A DNA stretch of 64,000 bases from Microplitis mediator (taxonomy: Eukaryota; Arthropoda; Insecta; Hymenoptera; Braconidae). Shown piece after piece: positions 55,441 through 63,946 of the stretch; position 1 is the first letter of the stretch, and the number at the start of each line of letters is the position of its first letter. The translations under genes were made by a program, and so were the position numbers. The notes beneath the pieces are model-generated. The model worked only from the letters and a program-made list of their open reading frames with translations, ran no database searches and was not told the DNA's origin. The stretch is from contig NC_079979.1 in NCBI RefSeq assembly GCF_029852145.1, positions 1,024,501 through 1,088,500 on the forward strand. Reading direction: 5' to 3'.

Positions 55441-57377
55441 CGGAGATTGTTGTGGAAGAACAACAAGAGGTAAATAAATTAGCAGGCAGACTCAGTCTCT
55501 TCACAGAGAGTTGGGAAGGTGTTTCGGATGATAAATTCATCTTTGATTGTCTCAAAGGTTATGGTATTCCCTTTAAGTCCCAACCTATACAATTTGTGGA
55601 ACCCAGTGAACCTGTAAGGTCTCCGGGTGATGAATTAAGGGTCCAGCAAGCTATCGGTAAACTTCTGCAAAAGGGGGCTATCGAGCCTTGCTTAGACATC
55701 GAGAGTCAGTTTATATCGTCGTATTTCCTAGTACCAAAAGCAGATGGGTCGGATCGTTTCATTATTAATCTAAAGCAATTAAATGAGTTTATTGAGACAT
55801 ATCACTTCAAAATGGAGGACCTGAGATCCGCTAGAGATCTCATTGATAAGGGCGCGTTCATGGCTAACCTAGACTTGGAGGATGCGTATTTCCTGATCCG
55901 GGTAAAAAGATCCTCTAGAAAATACCTTAGATTCAGGTTCAAAGGCCAGCTTTATCAATTCATGTGTCTTCCTTTTGGCTTGTGTTCTAGCCCTCATACT
56001 TTTACAAAAATAATGAAACCGGTGGTTAATAAACTTAGGTCAAAAGGTTTTTTATCGGTAGTATATCTGGATGATTTTCTATGCGTAGGCAAAGATTACG
56101 AAGCTTGTAAGAATAATGTACAGAATACGATAGGCCTCTTAGAGGAGCTTGGTTTTATCATTAACTATCGTAAGAGTACGACGACTCCTAATAGAAGGTG
56201 TAAATACCTAGGTTTTATCTTAGACTCAGAGAAATATTGTGTAGAACCTACAATGGAGAAGAGGGTATATATTAGGAAGCTACTAGATTCCATAGGGTTG
56301 AAAAAACGGTTCAGGATCAGATTTATAGCTCAGTTAATTGGGGTACTGGTAGCATGTATTCCAGGCGTAGAGTATGGCAGAGCATATTGCAAAAGATTAG
56401 AAAGAGCTAAGTGGTTAGCTCTTACGTTGAATAATAATGACTTTGAGGGTTTTATGACAATAAATGCGGGCGTTTTGGAGGATCTTCAATGGTGGAGAGA
56501 TAATATAATGAGCGCTAACAGCAGAATAAAGTCTCACAAATATAGCATAGTGATAACTTCGGATGCTTCAAGGACAGGCTGGGGAGCGGAAGCTGGAGGT
56601 GTTGTTACAAGGGGTTTTTGGAATCCAGAGGATCAGAAGCACCACATTAATTATCTGGAACTTTACGCAGCTTTCTTCGCGCTTAAATGTTTTGCTCACG
56701 AGTTACGCGACCGCGAAGTCCTTCTTCGTATAGATAATACAACAGCGATCGCTTACGTCAATAAAGCTGGCGGAATTAGGCATCCAAAGTTATCAGATCT
56801 AGCTAGAGAGATTTGGCAATGGTGTCAATTAAGAGGAATTTGGCCAAGGGCAACATATATTCCATCGAAGCTGAATGTAGAAGCAGATGCCGCTTCCAGA
56901 GTGGAAAACCTGGACACCGAGTGGGAATTATCCAGGGAAGCCTTCCGAACCGTATTGGACACCTTTGGTTTGCCTTCGATTGATCTCTTTGCATCGCGTA
57001 TTAACAGGAAGTGCGTAAGATTCTATTCGCGTTATCCAGATCCAGATGCAGAATCAGTAGACGCGTTTACGGTTTCTTGGAGAAACGAATATTTTTATGC
57101 TTTCCCACCCTTTGCCCTAATTTTACCAACCTTGAGGAAAATAATCAACGATGAAGCATCAGGTATCGTAGTTGCTCCCTTTTGGCCAGCGCAACCATGG
57201 TACCCGTTATTCACTTCTCTACTCTGCGAACCTCCTTTGATTTTCAAGCCTTCATTATTCTTATTATTATCTCCTTCTAGGCAGGAGTGTCACCCCCTAG
57301 CGAACAAGTTGTCACTAGTGGTCGGCAAATTATCCGGCAGGCCTTTGTCACCAAGGGCATCGGAGAGGAATCAATAG
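55248..57377 (+). CDS. DIRS-like reverse transcriptase / RNase H
   Basis: The frame is open from 55248, overlapping gag by 193 nt in the -1 frame, to a TAG at 57377. No ATG precedes the RT domain, so frameshifting or splicing must supply the start. The reverse transcriptase includes YFLVPKADGSDRFIINLKQLN, LPFGLCSSPHTF and catalytic YLDD (56064-56075). RNase H follows with SDASRTGWGAE, a Glu in LELYAAFFAL, DNTTAIAYVNK and NVEADAASR. The C-terminal block has DLFASRINRK and YAFPPF, typical of DIRS polyproteins, where a methyltransferase-like domain can occur; I cannot confirm activity. It copies element RNA into DNA. No stops or frameshifts interrupt it. Confidence 0.88.
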   Translation, partial: QTSCQETGIQDCVSGKLERPTCEVQAGGQLSAEEILLEHEVQTEIHDRDGEDFTEAQLREEQEVAEIVVEEQQEVNKLAGRLSLFTESWEGVSDDKFIFDCLKGYGIPFKSQPIQFVEPSEPVRSPGDELRVQQAIGKLLQKGAIEPCLDIESQFISSYFLVPKADGSDRFIINLKQLNEFIETYHFKMEDLRSARDLIDKGAFMANLDLEDAYFLIRVKRSSRKYLRFRFKGQLYQFMCLPFGLCSSPHTFTKIMKPVVNKLRSKGFLSVVYLDDFLCVGKDYEACKNNVQNTIGLLEELGFIINYRKSTTTPNRRCKYLGFILDSEKYCVEPTMEKRVYIRKLLDSIGLKKRFRIRFIAQLIGVLVACIPGVEYGRAYCKRLERAKWLALTLNNNDFEGFMTINAGVLEDLQWWRDNIMSANSRIKSHKYSIVITSDASRTGWGAEAGGVVTRGFWNPEDQKHHINYLELYAAFFALKCFAHELRDREVLLRIDNTTAIAYVNKAGGIRHPKLSDLAREIWQWCQLRGIWPRATYIPSKLNVEADAASRVENLDTEWELSREAFRTVLDTFGLPSIDLFASRINRKCVRFYSRYPDPDAESVDAFTVSWRNEYFYAFPPFALILPTLRKIINDEASGIVVAPFWPAQPWYPLFTSLLCEPPLIFKPSLFLLLSPSRQECHPLANKLSLVVGKLSGRPLSPRASERNQ

Positions 57378-58291
57378 ACATCATGCTCAGTTCTTTGTCA
57401 GAGTCAACGATTAAGCAGTATGAGGGAACATTGAAGAAATGGCTAGTTTTTACTCAAGCAAGGAATATCGATGCCTTTAATCCCCAGAGTACGGAGGTCA
57501 TCAAGTTTCTTACAGCGCAGTTTAATGAAGGGGCGAAGCATGGCACTCTTAACTCTATGCGGGCTGCTATTTCCTTGATTTCTAGGAACAACCTCTCAAA
57601 GGACTCCTTATTATCGAGGTTCATCCGGGGGACATTCAAGAAGAGACCATCGCGACCGAAGTACTCCGATACCTGGGATACAGACCAGGTCCTGACATAT
57701 ATTGAAAAATTGGGAAACTTAGACAACTTAAAATTGAAGGAATTATCAGAGGTGGCAGTGACACTCCTTATTCTCATCACGGCACATAGAATGCAAACGT
57801 TGTCCTTGATAAAAACCGAAAATATCACTAAGACTGTTTCTGGATTAAAAATTAAGATACCTGATTTAATTAAGACCTCAAAGCCGGGCAAAGAACAACC
57901 TGTATTATCGATTCCATTCTTCAAGAAGAGGAAGAAGATTTGTGTAGCATCTATCATATTATACTACTTAGAGCGTACTAAAGAATTAAGAACCAACTCG
58001 GATCGACTGTTTATTGGGACAGTAAAACCACATAAACCAGCTGGCGCTCAGACGATTGGGCACTGGATAAAGGCACTTATTGCAAAAGCAGGAGTTGATA
58101 CAGAGATTTTCACCGCCTACAGCGTTAAGCATGCATCCGTGTCGAAGGCACATAAAAGGGGAGTAGATGTGGACACTATTAGAAGAACCGCAGGGTGGTC
58201 ATCCAAGTCCACGGTTTTCGCCAATTTCTACAATCGGCCGATTCAAAGCTCTAGCGAGAGTTTTGCACTTACAGTAGCCGATAAAAAGTAA
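57281..58291 (+). CDS. DIRS-like tyrosine recombinase
   Basis: The frame opens at 57281, directly after a polypyrimidine-AG (TTATCTCCTTCTAG), overlaps the end of RT by about 97 nt and stops at 58291. The start is probably made by splicing; the first in-frame ATG is at about 57383. An N-terminal helical domain (SESTIKQYEGTLKKW, like phage-type core-binding domains) precedes the catalytic part. Arg I is in AHRMQTL (57788-57790), the second box reads AYSVKHASVS, then AGWSS, and the nucleophile Tyr is in ANFYNRP (58229-58231). It would integrate the circular cDNA at a TTA. In the second box, Tyr stands for the usual His and Lys (58127-58129) for the usual Arg, which may weaken or abolish activity. 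Confidence 0.85.
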   Translation, partial: AGVSPPSEQVVTSGRQIIRQAFVTKGIGEESIDIMLSSLSESTIKQYEGTLKKWLVFTQARNIDAFNPQSTEVIKFLTAQFNEGAKHGTLNSMRAAISLISRNNLSKDSLLSRFIRGTFKKRPSRPKYSDTWDTDQVLTYIEKLGNLDNLKLKELSEVAVTLLILITAHRMQTLSLIKTENITKTVSGLKIKIPDLIKTSKPGKEQPVLSIPFFKKRKKICVASIILYYLERTKELRTNSDRLFIGTVKPHKPAGAQTIGHWIKALIAKAGVDTEIFTAYSVKHASVSKAHKRGVDVDTIRRTAGWSSKSTVFANFYNRPIQSSSESFALTVADKK

Positions 58292-58336
58292 AGAATGTGT
58301 AATTTTGACAATAAAGTTATCACTAACTCTAAACTT

Positions 58337-58464
58337 CTACAGGTAATCAATTATTTAATCATCGAGAACGAGACGCTTAGTATAATTTAACGATCAAGCG
58401 AGCCCGCCGAAGGCGGGCGAAGCTCGATCGCAATTATACGTAGCGTCTCGTTCGAAGATGATTA
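58337..58464. repeat. internal complementary region of the DIRS-like element
   Basis: 58337-58382 is the inverse of the left outer end 53800-53845 (46 bp). 58386-58464 is the inverse of the right outer end 58721-58799 (79 bp). The two are joined across one TAA (58383-58385, TTA inverted). This fused junction is the hallmark of the DIRS replication scheme. Confidence 0.88.
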
Positions 58465-58596
58465 CTACCCTCCCGATAGAGATTTTAAGCCCGAAAGGAA
58501 AAAGATAGGCCCAGTAATCATCTAGCGAAAGGCGGGATAACTTTACATAGGTCAAAAATAAAAAAAAAAAAAAAAAAAGAGAAAAAGACTCTAAAA

Positions 58597-58799
58597 AATA
58601 TGAGACTGCTAGGGTGCGCGCCAGGCGCTGAGGGCTACTGGCGCGAAAAAGCATTTGAATTTAAACTCTAAACGTTGTGTAGTTGACACGTACTAACAGT
58701 ACTACAGGTAATCAATTATTTAATCATCTTCGAACGAGACGCTACGTATAATTGCGATCGAGCTTCGCCCGCCTTCGGCGGGCTCGCTTGATCGTTAAA
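58597..58799. repeat. right inverted terminal repeat and outer extension
   Basis: 58597-58744 is the inverse of the left terminal repeat. The outer 55 bp (to 58799) contain a self-complementary CGCCCGCCTTCGGCGGGC stem and have no counterpart at the left end, only in the internal complementary region. Confidence 0.85.
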
Positions 58800-59111
58800 T
58801 TAAACATATAAAAACAAAAATTCAAACATTGAAAAAAAAAATCGTATTTGGCAAAAAAATATTAAAATTTTTAACAAGAATTTTTTGTCAGCACAAAACA
58901 TTCAAGAAAATTCAAATTTTGGAAAATTTCTACACTATTGTGCAAAAAAAAAATTTAATGATATTATAGGGATGGTTCCCATAACATTATGGGAATAGTT
59001 CCCATAATATTATAGGAATCATTCCCACAATATTATGGGAACCATTCCCATACCATTATGGGAACCATTCCCATAATGCATAGCAAAACTTCCCATAATT
59101 TTCTTTCCGTG

Positions 59112-59479
59112 TACCACGTTTAGGTTCAAATCACCTTTTCAATGCATGGATCTTCATATTCTAAAGAGATGATTCGAACCTCCTTACCCTCGTGTAGGAT
59201 TTGGAGGCTTAAATCACTTTTTTTATTTTGACTCGGGTAATTATAAGCCTCAATGTTGATTATTTTAAAAGTTATTAATTTCCAAAATTGAGAAACAATA
59301 AAAAAAAAACTTGAGGAGGGAAATTTTATAACAAAGTAATAAGCATTTTTTATTTCGATTTGCGCAATGATATTTATTTATATATTTATGTGTCTTACAA
59401 TATTTTTCTATGAGGAAAAATTTAATAGATGTAAAGAATAAATTTTCGAATCCTCGGATTTTTAGATTTTACAAATTAT
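59112..59479. other. spacer, 3' side of peptide copy 6
   Basis: TTTATT at about 59349 and 59369 would be AATAAA signals for the minus-strand gene. Nothing else is recognised. Confidence 0.45.
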
Positions 59480-62400
59480 TTATTTTCGCCAACACTGTTT
59501 TTCCACGCTACCAGAGCACTCGTAATTTTCACAGCAATCCTCGTTATCATCACACTGTAATTAAAATTTTTAAATAGAATTAAAAAAAAAAAATATGAAA
59601 TTAAATTTTTTCAGTTTTGTCATGATATAAAAAAATTTTTTTATTTTTTTCAATGCATTTGTCCTGAGCATAATCAAATCCTCTACAAAATTATCTAAAT
59701 AAAAAAATTTTAATTTTAATATAGTCCCTATTTTGTAATTGAATTTTTGGTAATTGTGTGAAATCAGGGCTGACCACATTTATGAAAATTCCAAGTGCTT
59801 ACACCTTAAAGATCTATAATTAAACTTTTCATCCCCGGCGGACGTATGCGGATTTTTACGTGCAGACGAAACTCAATCGGTAAATGATGCGTTTACGCGC
59901 TAGTGGCTAGTGGGCCGTAATGAGCTCTATACAGTCAAGGAGGAAGTTGCGCATGCGTGGACTGATCTTCATACAGTCGAGTAGCTCTGTTGTCAGCTGT
60001 AATTTCGAGAAGTTTGCCGGGCGCATGTTATGCAGAAAAGATAATACAAAATCAAAAGCAAATTCTGACGGTATTTCTTGGTTGTTTAATAAGAAATAAA
60101 GTTTTTAAAACTAGATTTGGATAATGATAATTCTGATAGCGAAAACTGTAACATACCAATTAATCACAAGTAATTATTTTATTTTTAATCATTAAATAGG
60201 ATTACGATAGGTAACTTTATTAAAGAATTTACTTGTGATTACCCGCATGAAAATAACATATATTTTGATTATATATAAAAAAATACACCGTAAATATATA
60301 ATTTTATAAAACGGCAAAAATGTATATATAATAAAATATAATATTTATATAAATTCAAAGTTATACTTTGATTTATAATTTAAATTATAAAAAAATATAT
60401 ACATATTTTCATAATATGTAATATAATTATAAAATAGAATTTTTAACTTATAAAATTCATTATAAATTTACATATATTGGAATGATATATAATAGAATAT
60501 ATTTTTTTATATATTAAATATTATATTGTTAAATATATTTTTTTATATAATTGACGTTTGAGAATCTCAAGATATTGAATTGTATATTGTATTATATAAT
60601 ACATGATATATCTAAAAATATAAAATAAAATATGAAAAATAAAGACTTTCAGTTTGAAGATGATTGTGAGTATCAATGAGAATATATTTTATTCGAGTAA
60701 ATTAAGTATGTAGATCGAACTTGAAAGGAAGTTTGTAGAGAGAGTCGTTATGACTATAAATTTTCATTTACATGATTAATTTTTAATATAAAAAAATAAT
60801 TACTCAAAATAAAATAAGTTTTAGAGGATACCGAAAGAGCATTCATGGAACTGAAAATTTTTCGAAGCACAAAAGTGTCATGTATATCTTTTAATATATA
60901 CAAGCTTATATACGAGCATTATATATTATATTATACTGTTAATAATATAATTTGAATTATAAAATCATAATATATATAAACCTATAAATTGATACTATAT
61001 AATGACATATATTTTTTTTATATAATCTAATATTATATGGAGTTTTTATAATGATAATATATGCCAAGATATAAAATTATATATTATATTGATATACTTT
61101 TAAAATATAAAATTTTATATTGAAAACGGCAAAAAAGTAGTTATTTTTAAATATATAATTACTTATATTATAAATTATACTATAATATAAGAAATATTAT
61201 ATTATCTGATATAATTTCAGAGTATAAGTTTTTTTCATGCGGGTAATATATTAATGATTAATATATGTTGTCGTTAGAATTTATTTTAAAAAAAAGTAAG
61301 ATTTCTTATGGAGTGATTAGACGGTGACACGACCGATGATCCGAGGACAATTGATCCGCGACAATTGATCCTTGCGACGATTGATCCGTCGATAAAATAC
61401 GTGTAACATGAAAAATTACGACCTTTTTCCACAAATTTGTGTGTGAGTATATTTTTTATGTTACACGCACACAAAATTAGTGAAAAAAGGGCGTAATTTT
61501 TCATGTTACACGCATTTTATCGACGGATCAATCGTCGCAAGGATCAATTGTCGCGGATCAATTGTCCTCGGATCATTTGTTACGTAACCTGATTAGACAG
61601 CCAAAAAGTCTAGTTAAAAATATTATTTAAGAAAAAAAAGTTGTTTCCTACTAAAGTTTAAATATGTTATTGTTTCTTATTACTTAATTAAGTAATAAGA
61701 AACAATAAGATGATACAAGAATGATAAGTCATAAAAAAAACGGACCTCGGCTTTATACTATTCCTGCTGCAAACATTACTCACCTCGACCGTAATGGCGC
61801 GAGGTTCGCCCAAGGTACATAAACAACTATTAAAAAAAGTTTGTCATTATGTCACGTTTTAAATTTTAGAATAGTTAAGACTTTTTTCAACGATTTCTTT
61901 TTACATAGGTATTTCACTATTGGTTTTATTGCACTAGTTAAAAGAAAAAAAAATGAAAATAAACTGTTTTTTTATCTTTTTATTTTTTTGAAATTAAATT
62001 TTTAAAATGTTGAGGTGTAACACGTTGAGCGTGTTCAGCCGATGAAAGTTCTTAGTAGTCTGAGTAAGTTACTCAGCCTAAAAGAAATTTTGGTCTGTTT
62101 GTCTGAGTGCAGTGTGTTTTCGGCCTGGACACGCTGTTAGCTCTTACTATAGTTTAGGGAGTCATAACCTACACCATTATGATCGTAATGCTCCTTATAC
62201 ACATTATTTTCTTCCATTTTTAAATTACTTAACTAATGCAAATTTTACAGAAAGCATACATGTACAGATTTGCACTTTACTAATTATTATTGTTTACTTT
62301 AGTGGTTTACGCGGTAAAATGTATACTAAGTAAAATGGCGGCCAGAAAAAAGTTAGTTAGTATCTGTAAAGTGTCCAGACCGAAAACTTAGTTCAGTGCG

Positions 62401-62586
62401 CTGAGTAACTTACTCAGACTACTAAGAACTTTCATCGGCTGAACACGCTCGTTGTCCTATAATTCTATACTTATAAATTTTCAAACTTACTAAATAACCC
62501 GTACATCCGTCTTCATATTGATATTGATTCACCACAAGCCCAATCAATAACATAATTATTGATAACAGCAAAATAATTTTTGACAT
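59480..62586 (-). CDS. secreted inhibitor-cystine-knot-like peptide, copy 6 (2 exons)
   Basis: Exon 1 is 62491-62586 (32 codons, ending at GTAAGT) and exon 2 is 59480-59554 (24 codons plus TAA, after TTTTAATTACAG), in phase 0; 56 residues. The signal peptide begins MSKII like copies 2 and 5. A short polar segment (NQYQYEDG) precedes Cys1 at residue 28, so the mature peptide may have an N-terminal extension or propeptide. Spacing is C-x4-C-x5-CC-x4-C-x7-C with CCxxYxC. Exon 2 is the shortest of the family and strongly charged. The 2,936-bp intron contains duplicated segment A, two palindromic elements and an inverted-repeat MITE. The intron acceptor sequence is the same as in copy 5. Role unknown. 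Confidence 0.8.
60242..61243. mobile_element. 1,002-bp MITE, CCCGCATGAAAA termini, TA-flanked
   Basis: CCCGCATGAAAATAACATATA and TATAAGTTTTTTTCATGCGGG are inverse ends with TA on both sides. Segment A at 13975 shows the empty site (GTGATTAATTTATTAATG). The interior is TATATAATAT words. No ORF. Confidence 0.85.
61329..61583. repeat. palindrome of GATCCG/CAATTGATCC words
   Basis: GATCCGAGGACAATTGATCC.. ATTGATCCGTCGATAAAAT is followed by the inverse after AATTTTTCATGTTACACGC. The halves meet near 61455. Confidence 0.75.
62020..62456. mobile_element. inverted-repeat element, AACACG(TTGA)GCGTGTTCAGCC termini
   Basis: GCGTGTTCAGCCGATGAAAG and TCTTAGTAGTCTGAGTAAGTT at the left are inverted at 62395-62450, giving terminal repeats of about 60 bp or more, plus a second inner pair (CGGCCTGGACAC / GTGTCCAGACCG). 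The 73-codon ORF inside is not accepted. Confidence 0.7.
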
Positions 62587-62844
62587 ATTGATTTATTTCG
62601 TCGGTTTTTAAATCTAAAACATTTATTTAACTTCAATTAATAATGCCGTTGAAACTATTGCATTTACATGAAATATTATCATGATCTTTTTTATAGACAA
62701 TTTGATTCTCTCGATCTTTATTTCAATAATTTTTCTCATATCTCTGATAGTTTATTCGTAATTTGAACTTAAAAATAAATAAATCGTTAAATCGGATCAA
62801 ATTTAAATTTATCGATCTCGGTTGTGAAAATTATTAATTATGAT

Positions 62845-63215
62845 AACATTTCACGATGATGTCCTAGTGTATGTATGTGTGTACGTACGTTCGTACGTAC
62901 GTATGTATGTATGTACATATTCATAACTCTTGAACGGATGAACCGATTTTGATCTTTGAGGTGTCATTCGACGCGGCTTGTTAATATCTTGAAGCCGTAA
63001 AAATTTGAACTTAATCGGTAGGGTGCGTTCAGAGATATTTCAAAAATAAAATTTTTTCAAAAATGTTTTATTTGGATAACTTTTAATTTGCTCGATGGAT
63101 TGATTCCAAAATCTAATCAGCTCTAGAACTTTATAAGCCGCGTCGAATGCCACCTCAACCATCAAAATCGGTTCATTCGTTCAAGAGAAACCGTTGACGA
63201 AAGAATTGAAAAAAA
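62845..63215 (-). repeat. family R1 copy, central part
   Basis: It runs from CACGATGATGTCCTAGTG with (GTAC)n to GAAACCGTTGACGAAAGAATT, the same as 23280-23630; both termini are missing. Confidence 0.7.
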
Positions 63216-63849
63216 ATTTTTTTTCTTTATCCCTTAGTCGAAAGTACGCACTTCCCTCCCTAATTTTAAGGCCTAAAGTCTTATTTCCCTCTCCTGGTGG
63301 AGTTACATGCGCGTCACTTTTGTCGCCGGGAGCAAAAAATTTTTTCGGGCCTACAGAAACAGCCGGTTGCTGCCATCTAGTGATCGTCTACCACTTTATA
63401 AATAAAATTTTTCACGATAACGTCGTAGATCGTTGCTTTATATATGCGTCAGTATTTTTGTGTCTCGTTGTACGTAATATTTTAATTAAACAGTGTAATT
63501 ACAATGATAAGATAAATGAAAAAGTTTCATCGGATGAATCTATGGACGAGGATGAGGTGATAAAAGATTTTTCTTTATCCCTTAGTCGAAAGTACGCACT
63601 TCCCTCCCTAATTTTAAGGCCTAAAGTCTCATTTCCCTCTCCTAGTGGAGTTACACGCGCCCCACTTACATCGCCGGGAGCAAAAAATTTTTTCGTGCCT
63701 ACGGAAACAGCCGGCTGCTGCCATCTACTGAACGTCTACCACTTTATCAATAAAATTTTTGACGATAACATCATAGATCGTTGCTTTATTTATATGTACG
63801 TCAGTGTTTTCGTGTCTCGTTGTTTGTGATATTTTAAGTAAACAGTGTA

Positions 63850-63930
63850 CACTCGTTGTCATTAATGCCTGGCCCCCTGCATGGCTAAGATTCTATAGCC
63901 TGGGGGACCAGGCATTAATGACAACGAGTG
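63850..63930. mobile_element. 81-bp hairpin MITE, CACTCGTTGTCATTAATGCC termini, TA-flanked
   Basis: CACTCGTTGTCATTAATGCC and its perfect inverse flank a short loop, with TA on both sides. Unit 1 of the tandem duplication (near 63500) shows the site without it. Confidence 0.85.
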
Positions 63931-63946
63931 TACTTGCAATAATAAA

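Larger units (their letters stand above)
53800..58799 (+). mobile_element. DIRS-like tyrosine-recombinase retrotransposon, 5,000 bp, apparently full length
   Basis: Order: left inverted terminal repeat, spliced gag, RT-RNase H, tyrosine recombinase, internal complementary region, right inverted terminal repeat. All three frames are open to their expected ends. TTA lies on both sides (53797-53799 and 58800-58802), and the sister MITE at 28241 shows the same site with one TTA. No integrase or protease is present, as expected for this class. Termini and ORF order assign it to the DIRS group; the exact family cannot be named. Confidence 0.9.
53382..59111. mobile_element. CACGGAAAG-type MITE interrupted by the DIRS-like element
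   Basis: The left part 53382-53799 begins CACGAAAAGAAAATTATGG and the right part 58803-59111 ends CATAATTTTCTTTCCGTG, with TA outside both. Both are full of GGAATGGTTCCCATAAT words. In inverse orientation it matches 28241-30269. Confidence 0.85.
59878..61830. repeat. duplicated segment A, second copy, with insertions
   Basis: It matches 13617-14350 from CGGTAAAT through GCATGCGTGGACTGATCTTC to CCAAGGTACATAAA. It is interrupted by the elements at 60242-61243 and 61329-61583. The stretch before it (59819-59877) is the inverse of 14105-14170, suggesting an element with inverted ends. Confidence 0.65.

Noticed and set aside
57454..57957. 167-codon minus-strand ORF in the recombinase gene
   Set aside because: Antisense shadow of a well-supported tyrosine recombinase frame.
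8389..62586. Whether the window is part of an integrated polydnavirus segment
   Set aside because: Cystine-knot genes alone do not show this; no segment-end junction motif, virus structural gene or other virulence family was recognised.
63194..63829. 211-codon ORF with internal repeats
   Set aside because: It reads through promoter and leader of a tandem unit; only the acidic start-exon part recurs with a proper ATG.
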